A DNA stretch of 64,000 nt, from positions 1,736,001 to 1,800,000 of the forward strand of contig NZ_CM001165.1 in NCBI RefSeq assembly GCF_000213055.1, written 5' to 3'. This document shows, piece after piece, positions 1 to 8,820 of the stretch. The notes below the pieces were generated by a model. That model saw only the letters and a program-made list of their open reading frames with translations. It was not told where the DNA came from and did not search any database. This stretch comes from Streptomyces sp. Tu6071 (lineage in GTDB: Bacteria; Actinomycetota; Actinomycetes; Streptomycetales; Streptomycetaceae). Each line of letters opens with the position of its first letter. The first letter of the stretch is position 1. Position numbers and translations under genes: made by a program.

Positions 1-1024
1 ACCAGCTCGGGTCGCTGCCGGGCGTGGGTTCCGGCAGCAAGAGCCAGGGCACCTCGGCGAGACCGGAGCGCAGCCGCCCCCAGTTGCGCCGCCGCGCGGC
101 GCAGAAGTCGTCGAGCTTGTCCAACTGGGTCAGGCCGAGTGCGGCTTGGAGATCGGTCGCCTTCAGGTTGTAGCCCACGTGGGAGAAGATGTACTTGTGG
201 TCGTAGCCGGTCGGCAGCGTCCCCATCTGGTAGCCGAACCGTTTGCGGCAGGTGTCGCTCTCCCCCGGTTCGCACCAGCAGTCCCGGCCCCAGTCCCGCA
301 GCGACTCAACGATCCGGGCCAGGGCCAGGTTCGAGGTGAGCACGCAGCCGCCCTCGCCCATCGTCAGGTGATGGGCCGGATAGAAGCTGACGGTGGCGAG
401 GTCGCCGAAGGTTCCCACGAGCTGTCCCTTGTAGGTGCTGCCGACCGCGTCGCAGGTGTCCTCGATGAGCAGCAGGTCGTGCTCCGCGGCGAGTTGGGCC
501 ACCTCCGCCACCTCGAAGGGGTTGCCGAGGGCGTGCGCGATCATGATGGCCCGGGTGCGGGGCCCGATGGCTTTCTCGACGTGTTCCGCGGTGGTGTTGT
601 ACGTGCGCAGGTCGATGTCGACGAAGACCGGGACGAGGCCGTTCTGCAGGATGGGGTTGACGGTCGTGGGGAAGCCCGCCGCCACCGTGATCACCTCGTC
701 GCCCGGCACGAGCCTGCGCTGTTCGAGCTGGGGTGAGGTGAGGGCGGTGAGGGCCAGGAGGTTCGCCGAGGAACCGGAGTTGGTGAGATGCGCCTTCCGG
801 CGGCCCATGCGCCGGGCGAAGGCCGATTCGAACTTGCGGGCCGATCGGCCCGCCGCGATCCGCAGGGTCAGGGCCGCTTCGACGACGGCCGCCCTGTCCG
901 CGGCGTCGAGCACGGCCCCGGACGGCCAGATCTCTGTGACGCCGGCGACGAATTCCCTGTCGTCACTGGTCTCTCGGTGGTACTGACGTACCTCGTCGAG
1001 GATGTGCGCGAGCCGGTTACTCAT
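1..1024 (-). CDS. NDP-4-keto-6-deoxyhexose 3-dehydrase (E1/RfbH/SpnQ type), 3'-truncated
   Basis: This enzyme removes the C-3 hydroxyl of an NDP-4-keto-6-deoxyhexose using PMP and a [2Fe-2S] cluster with a reductase partner, on the way to dideoxysugars. 341 codons are visible; the family is about 435 residues, so the C-terminus lies beyond base 1. The fold is the DegT/DnrJ/EryC1/StrS aminotransferase fold. The motif [14 protein letters not shown] (residues 213-226) has His where aminotransferases have the PLP lysine, the hallmark of the dehydrase branch. Cysteines 191, 249, 251 and 259 give the C-X57-C-X1-C-X7-C cluster pattern of E1 and SpnQ. The start is ATG with GAGGAG six bases upstream. 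The gene implies a deoxysugar-bearing natural product cluster to the left. The family call is strong; the sugar is unknown. Confidence 0.93.
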   Translation of the reverse strand, partial: MSNRLAHILDEVRQYHRETSDDREFVAGVTEIWPSGAVLDAADRAAVVEAALTLRIAAGRSARKFESAFARRMGRRKAHLTNSGSSANLLALTALTSPQLEQRRLVPGDEVITVAAGFPTTVNPILQNGLVPVFVDIDLRTYNTTAEHVEKAIGPRTRAIMIAHALGNPFEVAEVAQLAAEHDLLLIEDTCDAVGSTYKGQLVGTFGDLATVSFYPAHHLTMGEGGCVLTSNLALARIVESLRDWGRDCWCEPGESDTCRKRFGYQMGTLPTGYDHKYIFSHVGYNLKATDLQAALGLTQLDKLDDFCAARRRNWGRLRSGLAEVPWLLLPEPTPGSDPSW

Positions 1025-1366
1025 GGGTTCTCCTCGCCGTCGCCGTAGGCGTTGCGGGGGCAGGCGGTAGTTGGCCGGCACGCGATGCACGGGCGGGCGG
1101 CCCGGCACAGTGTGGCCCGTGCGGCTGAAGCCGGCCTAGCCCGGGTCTTGCGCGGAGCTGCCCCCCGCTGAGGACCCGGGCCGGAGGGACGATGCGGCGA
1201 CCGGCCGGCGCAAGACTCGCGCAAGAACAGCTTTAGGGGCGCCCTTCAGGATGGTCGCAAAACGCGCAGCCCCCGCGACATGACGCACAGTCATATTCCG
1301 AAAGCGCAGAGCACTTCCGAAACACGTCGAGCCCGTCCCAGAGCCTGAGCACGAGAGAGGACCAGA
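1025..1366. promoter_or_regulatory. Divergent intergenic region with SARP-like direct repeats
   Basis: This 342-bp non-coding stretch separates the dehydrase (minus) from the small HTH gene (plus). It contains GCGCAAGA at 1208-1215 and again at 1219-1226, an 11-bp period, and an inverted copy TCTTGCGC at 1146-1153. It also contains TTCCGAAA at 1296-1303 and 1315-1322. The 11-bp period is the spacing used by SARP activators, but no convincing -10 box is placed 8 bp downstream. No gene is supported here. Confidence 0.45.
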
Positions 1367-1600
1367 ATGGCCATCCTCGAACCGGACATCTCAGATGTCG
1401 CCCACGCGCTCACGCCGAGACAGACCGAGGTGGTGCGGCTCGCGGCACTGGGTCTGACGGCGAAGGAGACCGCCCGGCGGCTCGGCATCTCGAAGACCAC
1501 CGTCGACGAACACCTTACCGAGGCGCGGCGCCGTGTCGGGGCCAGCACCAAATCGCATCTGGTCGGTCTGGCGGTCGCCGCCGGGATCGTCGCCGGATAA
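1367..1600 (+). CDS. Stand-alone LuxR/GerE-type HTH protein, 77 aa
   Basis: The protein is little more than a LuxR C-terminal DNA-binding domain. Residues about 14-70 contain LTPRQTEVVRLAALGLT and KETARRLGISKTTVDEHL, the tetrahelical HTH with the usual recognition helix. There is no receiver or ligand-binding domain, so activity would have to be set by expression level or a partner. The start is ATG with an AGAGGA ribosome-binding site about 5 bases upstream. It sits between a deoxysugar gene and a TetR gene, so a cluster-linked regulatory role is inferred. Its target is unknown. Confidence 0.8.
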   Translation: MAILEPDISDVAHALTPRQTEVVRLAALGLTAKETARRLGISKTTVDEHLTEARRRVGASTKSHLVGLAVAAGIVAG

Positions 1601-1702
1601 ATCTCGACGCGTCGCGGCGGGCGCGGCCCTTTCAGAGGGTCGTCGGCGCCTGCACGCCCTGACCGAAGACGTTGTTGTTGCCTCACGGTAAGATGAGCAG
1701 AT

Positions 1703-1718
1703 GCCCATCTTTATGGGC
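1703..1718. promoter_or_regulatory. Hairpin/palindrome upstream of tetR
   Basis: GCCCAT, a CTTT spacer and ATGGGC form a perfect 6-bp inverted repeat 59 bp upstream of the chosen TetR start. The position suits an autoregulatory operator or a leader hairpin. No footprint or second copy supports it, so it remains a candidate. Confidence 0.3.
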
Positions 1719-1776
1719 GCGCGCTCAGTGGGCGACGACCGGGCGCGGGCGGGCCGGCGTACGAGAGGACGGGCGA

Positions 1777-2379
1777 GTGCCGACTGGGGTGCACCTTCGC
1801 GACGCGAGACAGCAGTTGTTCGACGCTGCCGAGCGCGTGCTCCTGCGCAGCGGTCCGAACGGCCTGACGGGCCGGGCCGTCACCGACGAGGCGGGCTGCG
1901 CCAAGGGCGTCCTGTACCGGCATTTCAGTGACTTCGACGCCTTCCTCACCGACCTCGTGCTCGACCGGGCCGGGCAGCTGGAGAAGGAGGCGAGCGCGCT
2001 GCGCGAGTCGGCCGGGACCGGCACCGTGGCGGAGAACCTCACCAGCGCGCTGTTCACCCTGTTCGGGCCGGTGCCGGTGGCGATCATCCCGCTGATCACG
2101 TTCCGGGATGAGCTCCGCGCCCGGCTGCGGCAGGTCATGCCCGGTGGCGGCATCGCGATCCTCGCCCAGGCCTCGAGCGCCATCTCCGCCTATCTCGCCG
2201 CCGAGCGCGACCGGGGGCGTATCGCGGCCGACGTCGACATCGACTCGCTCACGCTCTCCCTGACCGGTGGCGGCCATCTCCTGTTCGCGCAGCGCGACCC
2301 CGACCCGCCGGCCACGGACGCCGTCGACAGGTTGGTGACCGCGGTGATCACCGACGCCGTCCAGCGGCGACCGGTTTAG
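1777..2379 (+). CDS. TetR/AcrR family transcriptional regulator
   Basis: This is a 200-residue TetR-type regulator. The N-terminal HTH covers residues about 10-55, with TGRAVTDEAGCAKGVLYRHF matching the TetR helix pattern, followed by an all-helical ligand domain. I chose GTG at 1777 because GAGAGGA lies seven bases upstream; an in-frame ATG at 1672 would add 35 residues that do not look TetR-like. It lies between the LuxR-type HTH gene and the SARP gene, so it probably acts as a cluster repressor or controls an exporter. The ligand is not predictable. Confidence 0.87.
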   Translation: MPTGVHLRDARQQLFDAAERVLLRSGPNGLTGRAVTDEAGCAKGVLYRHFSDFDAFLTDLVLDRAGQLEKEASALRESAGTGTVAENLTSALFTLFGPVPVAIIPLITFRDELRARLRQVMPGGGIAILAQASSAISAYLAAERDRGRIAADVDIDSLTLSLTGGGHLLFAQRDPDPPATDAVDRLVTAVITDAVQRRPV

Positions 2380-2831
2380 GGCGTTCCGCACGGCCCGTGG
2401 CAGAAAACAACAAGACACATCGTGGCGCCGATGAATCCTGCTCCGGCCCCCCTCAGAGAACAGAGCGTTTCCGGTCGTCACCGAAGCCCTAATGATCTCC
2501 CAGGTCAGCGGCGTCTCGCCATATTCAACCGAGGGGAGGTAATGATCCTCTCCAAAATGCCACACCATTGGCGTCCAAAAAACGCGCGACACAGAATATA
2601 GAATGTCTCATTCCGCCCCGTTGTCGCCTATTCTATATTGCCGTTTAATCTTTGAGCCGTGCATGATCGGGCCCAGCTCCGCGATGTGGCGAGAACGTTG
2701 TCAGCGTTCCTGGCGAAGGGATAGATCGTGCCTGCCTCTCTCCCCCCTCTTGTGTCGGACCGCCCCCACTCCGGCGTATCGGTCGGCGGTCACCGTCCCC
2801 TGATACCCACGACAGCGGGGGAGGGCACCCG
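2380..2831. promoter_or_regulatory. AT-rich SARP promoter region with long inverted repeat
   Basis: This 452-bp gene-free stretch is markedly richer in A/T than its surroundings. A plausible promoter is TTGTCG (2621-2626), 17 bp, TTTAAT (2644-2649). A perfect 10-bp inverted repeat has AATATAGAAT at 2595-2604 and ATTCTATATT at 2630-2639; the right arm falls inside the promoter spacer. A second inverted repeat GAACG/CGTTC occupies 2693-2709. A leader of about 175 nt would precede the SARP GTG. This is where a cluster-switch regulator would be expected to bind. Confidence 0.5.
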
Positions 2832-3629
2832 GTGAGGTACGAGATGCTGGGCCCGCTCCGCGTCCGGGACGAGAACACGTACTTCACGCTTCATGCGCAG
2901 AAAGTGGAGATGGTCCTCACGGTTCTGCTCATCAGGGCGGACCATCTGGTCTTCCCGGAACAGCTGATGCGGGAGATCTGGGGCGAGAATCTGCCACGAC
3001 GCGCCGCCGCGGGCCTGCACGTGTACGTTTCCCGGCTCCGCAAGTTCCTGAAACTGGCCGGCGCGAGTGGCAACCCCGTCGAGACCCGGACGCCGGGCTA
3101 CGTGCTGCACAAGGGCGACGACCAGATAGACGCCCAGATCTTCCCCGAACTCGTCGATGTGGGGAGGTCGTTGCTCCGCGAGCAGCGCACGGACGAGGCA
3201 GCCTCCTGTTTCAGCCAGGCGCTCGCGCTGTGGCGCGGCCCGATCCCGGGCCACAGGTGCGACGGAACCGGCGCCAAGGGCCCGATCATCGGCGGTTTCT
3301 CGACCTGGCTGACCGAGATCCGCCGGGAGTGCCAGGAGATGCTCGTCGAGTGCCAGCTCCAACTCGGCCGGCACCGCGAGGCGGTGAGCATGCTTTACGC
3401 CCTCACCGCCGAGAACCCCATGTGCGAGGCGTTCTACCGCCAGCTCATGCTGGCGCTCTACCGCTCGGAGCGGCAGGCGGACGCGCTGAAGGCGTACCAG
3501 TCGGTACGCAAGACGCTCAACGACGAGCTGGGGCTCGAGCCCGGGCGCCCGCTGCAAGATCTGCAGCGGGCCATCCTCTCGGGCGACATGCACCTGATGT
3601 CGTCGCCGCTGGCGATGTCTGACCGCTGA
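2832..3629 (+). CDS. SARP family (AfsR/DnrI/RedD) pathway-specific activator
   Basis: SARPs recruit RNA polymerase to antibiotic biosynthetic promoters carrying 11-bp direct repeats. The 265-residue length is standard for small SARPs such as DnrI and ActII-ORF4. Residues about 5-95 form the OmpR-like winged helix ([20 protein letters not shown], then VSRLRKFL and a GYVLH wing). Residues about 105-250 form the bacterial transcriptional activation domain, ending in the typical [24 protein letters not shown] at 2832 follows a GGGGGAGGG ribosome-binding site. The transposase remnant begins just after its stop, so the SARP marks the right end of the cluster. The family is certain; the regulated pathway is inferred. 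Confidence 0.93.
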   Translation: MRYEMLGPLRVRDENTYFTLHAQKVEMVLTVLLIRADHLVFPEQLMREIWGENLPRRAAAGLHVYVSRLRKFLKLAGASGNPVETRTPGYVLHKGDDQIDAQIFPELVDVGRSLLREQRTDEAASCFSQALALWRGPIPGHRCDGTGAKGPIIGGFSTWLTEIRRECQEMLVECQLQLGRHREAVSMLYALTAENPMCEAFYRQLMLALYRSERQADALKAYQSVRKTLNDELGLEPGRPLQDLQRAILSGDMHLMSSPLAMSDR

Positions 3630-3649
3630 CCACCGGCAGGTGGCGGCGG

Positions 3650-4229
3650 CCGGGCCAGCGTGCGTGGTTGGCCTTGGGCCATGTCGGCCAGGATCGGGAT
3701 GCCTTGGCGTTCGCAGATGCGGATGATGCGGGGGGGTGCGGGCGGCGGTCAGGTCGTGGCATCGGCCGGGCAGGGTTGGTGAGATCCACAGGATGCGGCA
3801 GAAGGGGTCGGTGAGGACCTGGACGTTCACGGCGTGGCGGCGGCGTTTGTGGGAGTAAACGGCATTCCCGTCGCCCACTCGGTCGCACTCGGCGAGGGTC
3901 CCGTCGAGCAGGACGTACTCCGCGTCTGTCTCGCGCAGGGTCTTCAGCAGGCCAGAGGACCGGTCGGCCAGGACGCGGATGACCGAGGTGGTGCAGGCGT
4001 GGGCGGTGCCGACCGAAATGCCGAAGGCCGCATCGAGCTGGGCCAGGGTGTCGTGCTTGCGCAGGTACACCAGAGCGACGAGCGCGCGCGGGTACGGCGA
4101 AAGCTTTCGGCGGCGGTCACCCTCGCGGGTGACGATGAGCATGGTGACCCACTCGACGAGGGCTTGCGGCAGGTCGAGTGCGGCAGGAGAGGGATCCAAC
4201 GAGGCATCTGCGCTGATGAGTTGAGACGT
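3650..4229 (-). pseudogene. IS5-like DDE transposase remnant
   Basis: A minus-strand reading frame encodes an HTH_Tnp_4/DDE_Tnp_4 transposase: an N-terminal HTH region ([20 protein letters not shown]), then [11 protein letters not shown] with the first catalytic Asp. Three lesions are visible. The codon after the GGGAGG ribosome-binding site is ACG (4229-4227) where ATG is expected. A run of seven Gs at 3730-3736 on the plus strand shifts the frame before a recognisable [17 protein letters not shown] segment. The last third, including the catalytic Glu, is missing. The coding remnant ends about 20-40 bp from the SARP stop. It is a dead element marking the cluster edge. Confidence 0.8.
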
Positions 4230-4995
4230 TGAACACCTCCCTCAACGGTACGCGTGCCTCGTGCGTTGCGGCCTCATCGCCTTCACCCGACCGATGGCCG
4301 CTCTGAAAAGGCTCACTGGTTCCCGGACAAGGGTTGGTGACCGGCGCCGGGATTTCCTTGCGGCTGCCTGATGCCGTGGGCCGACTCCATGCCGGGGCAC
4401 TGACAGCATTGATTCCGGAACCGTTGACGGGCTGCTCCCTCCCCCGTTACCGCTCAGCCCGTCGTTCCGGTCCGTACAGGGACCGCTCTTTCAGATGCGG
4501 CCTGAGCTTCTCCTGCATCGGCCCACGTGTATCCGGCATCCTCGGCAGCCGGGTCAAGGGGTCCGTCGCCCCGTACATGACTGGCCCTTTACGATCCCTC
4601 GATCGCGCAAGGCACAAGCCGACCGCCAATCCTCCGGCGTCCAGGCCGCGGGATGCTCCTCGCCGGCCGCCAGCCGTTCGAGCGGTGCGCGTTGCCGTTC
4701 ATTCGGGTGTCGATCCACGATCACCAGCCCACAGCGCACTCGCATGCCCTGTACAGAGCCGAAAGAGTGGCGCCTGCCCGTGGGAGTTCTCTGAGATCTT
4801 CCTGGGACTTCCGGTCGCATCAGCCAGGACGAGCTTGAAACAACCGAAAGGGCATTCATGCAGGTCAACGACCTTCGACGGCCAGACGCCGCAGGTCACG
4901 GCGTTGGCTAATGAGCGTCACGAGCGTCGTTTCAGCGTCAATATCTCGCCCGTAACGCCCACACCGCGCATATTGCGCACGGGGGAAACAGCAGC
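4230..4995. other. Gene-free stretch between cluster edge and core genome
   Basis: I see no intact gene in these 766 bases. Several overlapping minus-strand frames (about 4447-4629, 4554-4868 and 4699-4899) read like pieces of protein but none has a ribosome-binding site, a consistent frame or a family motif. Base composition is less extreme than in the neighbouring coding DNA. The simplest reading is decayed coding or mobile DNA left next to the transposase remnant. Confidence 0.5.
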
Positions 4996-6339
4996 TCAGG
5001 CCCCCTTCGCCACCGGCTCCAGGATCGCCACGCACTCGAAATGCTGCGTCATCGGGAACAGGTCGAACGCCCTCAGGACCCGTACCCGGTAGCCGTTCTC
5101 CGCGAAGTGCTTCAGGTCGCGGGCCAGGGCGGCGGGGTCGCAGGCGATGTAGGCGATGCGGCGGGGGGTGAGGGTGGTGAGGTGGCGGACCGTGGACTTG
5201 CCGGCGCCGGCGCGTGGGGGGTCGAGGACGATCAGGTCGGCCTCGGTGATGCCGGTGCGCGGGAGGACCTGGTCGACCTTGCCCTGTTCGATGCGGACGC
5301 GGGGGTGCTCCGCCAGGTTGTGGCGGGCGTCCTCGACGGCGCGCTTGGAGGTTTCGATGCCGAGGACCGCGCCCTTCTCGCCGACGCGGTCGGCGAGCGC
5401 CCCGGCGAAGAGGCCGACGCCGCAGTACAGGTCGAGCGCCGTCTCGCCCTTGCGCGGGGTCAGGCCCTGCATCGCGGCGCGCACCAGCGTGTCCGCCGCC
5501 TTCGGGTGGACCTGCCAGAAGCCGCCGTTGCCGACGCGCCACGTGTGCTCGTCGGCCCGCTCGCGGACGAAGGCGCGGCCGTGGACGCGGTGGACGCCGC
5601 CGTCCTTCTCGTCCACGCGCAGGACGGAGACCGGCTTGTCGAGCTGGACGAGGGGCAGGCGGGCGCCGGGGCGCGGGGTGAGGATGACCTGACGGTCCTG
5701 GGAGCCGGTCGCGGTGATCGCCTCGACCGTGTCCATGCCGCTCCAGTCGCGCGACTCGATGCCGAGTTCGCTGACGCCCTCGGCCGCGATGAGGCAGCGG
5801 TCGACCGGCTCGACCTCGTGCGAGCGGTGGCGGCGCAGGCCCGCGCGGCCGTCCTCGTCGATCGCGTACTGGACGCGGGTGCGCCACGCGGGCACCTCGC
5901 CCGGCGGGAGCTTGTCGCCCTCGGCCGGGAGGACCGTGCCGTCCCAGTTGGCCTGCTCGGGCGTGAGACCGGCGAGGCGTTCGAGCTGCTCGCGCAGGAC
6001 GTCGGCCTTGAGGCGGCGCTGCGCGCCCGGCTTCGCGTGCTGCCAGTCGCAGCCGCCGCAGCGCCCGGGACCGGAGAAGGGGCACGGCGCCTCGACGCGG
6101 TCCTTGGACGCGTCGAGGATCTCGACGGCGTCGGCGCGCAGGAAGCGGGAGTCCTCGGCACCGTCGGTGACGCGCGCGACGACGCGCTCGCCGGGCAGCG
6201 TGTGCCGCACGAAGAGGACGCGGCCCTCCTCCGTACGCGCGACGCAGTGGCCGCCGTGCGCGACGGGGCCGACCTCGACCTCGTACTCCTGACCCACCAG
6301 GGAGGCCCCGGACTGCGGTTTCTTCGGTTCTGCCTGCAT
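4996..6339 (-). CDS. Class I SAM-dependent RNA (uracil-C5)-methyltransferase, TrmA/RlmD family
   Basis: The 447-residue protein would methylate C5 of a uridine in tRNA or rRNA. An N-terminal TRAM-like OB domain (about 16-75) is followed by cysteines 86, 94 and 97, which with a further Cys could hold a [4Fe-4S] cluster. The SAM site is DLYCGVGLFAG. The LDPPRAG motif and the nucleophile region YIACDPAALARDL match the family, as does the terminal general-base Glu in VAILEP. ATG at 6339 has AGGAG upstream. Base specificity (rRNA versus tRNA) cannot be told from sequence. It is the first gene of the core-like region and is not operonic with its neighbours. Confidence 0.9.
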   Translation of the reverse strand: MQAEPKKPQSGASLVGQEYEVEVGPVAHGGHCVARTEEGRVLFVRHTLPGERVVARVTDGAEDSRFLRADAVEILDASKDRVEAPCPFSGPGRCGGCDWQHAKPGAQRRLKADVLREQLERLAGLTPEQANWDGTVLPAEGDKLPPGEVPAWRTRVQYAIDEDGRAGLRRHRSHEVEPVDRCLIAAEGVSELGIESRDWSGMDTVEAITATGSQDRQVILTPRPGARLPLVQLDKPVSVLRVDEKDGGVHRVHGRAFVRERADEHTWRVGNGGFWQVHPKAADTLVRAAMQGLTPRKGETALDLYCGVGLFAGALADRVGEKGAVLGIETSKRAVEDARHNLAEHPRVRIEQGKVDQVLPRTGITEADLIVLDPPRAGAGKSTVRHLTTLTPRRIAYIACDPAALARDLKHFAENGYRVRVLRAFDLFPMTQHFECVAILEPVAKGA

Positions 6340-6446
6340 GGGGCGGGGGCTCCTGAGCGTGGTGGGGCTGGGGGTGCGGCGGCCACTGAGGGCAACAGCC
6401 CTCCAGTCTACGGGCCCGCCGTCCCCCGTACGGACCACGGGCGTTG

Positions 6447-8555
6447 TCAGTCCTTCGGCCCGCCACCGGAACGACCCGCGGCACCGGTGCCGCCCGCGCT
6501 CCCCGTGCCCGCCGGTTCCTTCGTCCTGCGCTCGACCGGGCCGCGGCGCACCGCGCCGGGTGCGGACCAGTTCTGGCGTCGGCGGACGCGGCGCTTGGCG
6601 GCCTCGGAGGATTCGAGCTGGTACGGGACGGAGGTGACCATGACGCCGGGGCTGAAGAGCAGGCGGCCCTTGAGGCGCAGGGCGCTCTGGTTGTGGAGCA
6701 GGTGCTCGTACCAGTGGCCGACGACGTACTCGGGGATGATCACGCTCACGACGTCGCGCGGGTTCTCCTTGCGCAGTCGCTTCACGTACTCGATGACGGG
6801 GCGCGTGACCTCGCGGTACGGGGAGTCGAGGATCTTGAGGGGGACCTCGATGCCGCGCTGCTCCCACTCGGCGCGCAGGGCCTTCGTCTCGGTCGGGTCG
6901 ACGCCGACCGTGAGGGCCTCGATGGAGTCGGCGCGCATGAGGCGGGCGTAGGAGAGTGCCCGTATCGTCGGGCGGCCCAGTCGCGAGACGAGGACGACGC
7001 TGTGCACGCGCGAGGGGCGCAGGACGTCCTCGGTGTCCTCGACGTCCGGCGGGGGCAGCGCGATCTCCTCGGTGACGCGGTCGTAGTGCTTGCGGATCGC
7101 CGTCATCACTCCGTAGAAGATGACCATGCCGAGGACCGCGACCCAGGCGCCGTGCGTGAACTTCGTGATGAGCACGACGACCAGGACGATGCCGGTGAGG
7201 ACGGCGCCGAAGGCGTTGATGGCGCGCGAGCGGTGCATCCGGCGACGCGCGGTCTCGTCGCGCTCGGTGGCCAGCAAGCGGTTCCAGTGCCGGACCATGC
7301 CGGTCTGGCTGAGCGTGAAGGAGACGAAGACGCCCACGATGTAGAGCTGGATGAGGCGCGTGGAGTCGGCGCCGTAGACCGCGAGGAGCAGTGCGGCGGC
7401 GCCCGCGAGGAGCACGATGCCGTTGGAGAAGGCGAGCCGGTCGCCGCGGGTGTGGAGCTGGCGGGGCAGGTAGCGGTCCTGCGCGAGGATCGAGCCGAGC
7501 AGCGGGAAGCCGTTGTAGGCGGTGTTCGCGGCGAGGAAGAGGACGAGGGCGGTCGCCGCGGCGAGCACGACGAAGAAGAAGGTGCCGTTGCCGAAGACGG
7601 CCGAGGCGACCTGTGTGATGACCGGGTCCTGCACGAAGCCGCTGCCCACGGGCACGCCGTGGTGCAGGAGGTCGACGGCCGGGTTCTCCGCCATCCGTAC
7701 GTGCGAGGCCATCGCGAGCCCGATGATGCCGCAGAACATCGTGACCGCGAGCAGGCCCATGAGGGCGAGGGTCGACGCCGCGTTCTTGCTCTTCGGCTTG
7801 CGGAAGGCGGGGACGCCGTTGCTGATCGCCTCGACCCCGGTGAGCGCGGCACAGCCGGAGGAGAAGGCGCGCAGGAGGAGGAAGACGAGGGCGAAACCGG
7901 CGATGCCCTTGTGCTCCGCCTTGACCGTGTAGTCGGCGGTCGGCGCGCTCAGGTCGTGCCCCATGAGGACGCCGCGGACGATGCCCCACACGATCATGAG
8001 GAAGACGCCGCCCACGAAGATGTACGTCGGGATCGCGAAGAGCTTGCCGGACTCCCGCACACCTCGCAGGTTCATGACAGTGAGGAGGAACACGACGACG
8101 AGCGCGCACAGCACCTTGTGCTCGACGACGAAGGGGATCGCGGAGCCCAGGTTCTCGACGCCGGAGGAGACCGAGACGGCCACGGTCATCACGTAGTCGA
8201 CGAGCAGGGCGCTCGCGACGGTGAGCCCCGCGCGCGGGCCGAGGTTCGTCGTGGCGACCTCGTAGTCGCCGCCGCCGCTCGGGTACGCGTGCACGTTCTG
8301 GCGGTACGAGGCGACCACCGTGAACATGAGGACGACCACGGCCGCCGCGATCCAGGGGCTGAAGTGGTAGGCCGACACACCCGCCACCGAGAGCACCAGC
8401 AGCACCTCGCCGGGCGCGTACGCCACGGAGGAGAGCGGGTCGGAGGCGAAGACGGGAAGAGCGATGCGCTTGGGCAGCAGGGTCTCGCCGAGCCTGTCAC
8501 TGCGCAGTGCGCGCCCGATGAGGAGCCGTTTGGGCACGTCGGTCAATTTGGACAC
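6447..8555 (-). CDS. APC-superfamily K+ importer, KimA-like
   Basis: This 702-residue membrane protein has about 12 transmembrane helices followed by a cytoplasmic domain of about 200 residues. The ASDPLSSVAYAPGEVLLVL and LTGVEAISNGVPAF segments are typical of the KimA/YdaO branch of the APC superfamily, whose Bacillus member is a high-affinity K+/H+ importer controlled by c-di-AMP. GTG at 8555 follows TTAGGAT. It is divergent from two TrkA-type K+ regulatory proteins, which supports a potassium role over generic amino-acid transport. A promoter (GTCAAA, 16 bp, TAGGAC at 8621-8616) overlaps an 11-bp direct repeat. The C-terminal 50 residues are low-complexity. Potassium specificity is inferred. 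Confidence 0.8.
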   Translation of the reverse strand: MSKLTDVPKRLLIGRALRSDRLGETLLPKRIALPVFASDPLSSVAYAPGEVLLVLSVAGVSAYHFSPWIAAAVVVLMFTVVASYRQNVHAYPSGGGDYEVATTNLGPRAGLTVASALLVDYVMTVAVSVSSGVENLGSAIPFVVEHKVLCALVVVFLLTVMNLRGVRESGKLFAIPTYIFVGGVFLMIVWGIVRGVLMGHDLSAPTADYTVKAEHKGIAGFALVFLLLRAFSSGCAALTGVEAISNGVPAFRKPKSKNAASTLALMGLLAVTMFCGIIGLAMASHVRMAENPAVDLLHHGVPVGSGFVQDPVITQVASAVFGNGTFFFVVLAAATALVLFLAANTAYNGFPLLGSILAQDRYLPRQLHTRGDRLAFSNGIVLLAGAAALLLAVYGADSTRLIQLYIVGVFVSFTLSQTGMVRHWNRLLATERDETARRRMHRSRAINAFGAVLTGIVLVVVLITKFTHGAWVAVLGMVIFYGVMTAIRKHYDRVTEEIALPPPDVEDTEDVLRPSRVHSVVLVSRLGRPTIRALSYARLMRADSIEALTVGVDPTETKALRAEWEQRGIEVPLKILDSPYREVTRPVIEYVKRLRKENPRDVVSVIIPEYVVGHWYEHLLHNQSALRLKGRLLFSPGVMVTSVPYQLESSEAAKRRVRRRQNWSAPGAVRRGPVERRTKEPAGTGSAGGTGAAGRSGGGPKD

Positions 8556-8637
8556 GGCGGCGATCCTAAGGGCTCGAACAGGCGCGCACCCACCTCCCAC
8601 CCCCGTCCTTGCGAAGTCCTAACGCGTACGCGCGAAC

Positions 8638-8659
8638 TTTGACGCGGCCTTGACGCGAC
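8638..8659. promoter_or_regulatory. 11-bp tandem direct repeat in the kimA/ceoB divergent promoter
   Basis: Two contiguous 11-mers, TTTGACGCGGC (8638-8648) and CTTGACGCGAC (8649-8659), match at 9 of 11 positions. The second 11-mer recurs exactly upstream of kdpD at 14864-14874. OmpR-family response regulators such as KdpE bind direct repeats of this period. On the kimA strand the proximal repeat supplies the -35 box. Confidence 0.6.
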
Positions 8660-8820
8660 ACGGGTCCGGTGGGCGGGCGGATACGTACCGGCCCCGGGAC
8701 GTGTGTAGCTTGGCCCCTTGTCCGGAAATCGTTCGCCGGCCCGTCCGCACGGCGGGAAGGCGCTCCGGACCGGCCCGCGAGCGAAGGGCCGCCCGAGTCG
8801 ATTCAGCCGGAAGGACGGTC

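Noticed and set aside
1672..1694. Sigma-70 promoter TTGTTG/TAAGAT upstream of tetR
   Set aside because: The spacing between the boxes is about 11 bp, too short for a functional promoter.
4334..5092. 252-codon plus-strand frame in the gene-free stretch
   Set aside because: No ribosome-binding site, no homology signal, and its end runs antisense into the methyltransferase gene.
4996..8109. A 1037-codon minus-strand frame running through the methyltransferase and into the kimA-like gene
   Set aside because: Only the part below 6339 has family motifs and a ribosome-binding site; the upstream part is the antiphase shadow of the transporter gene.
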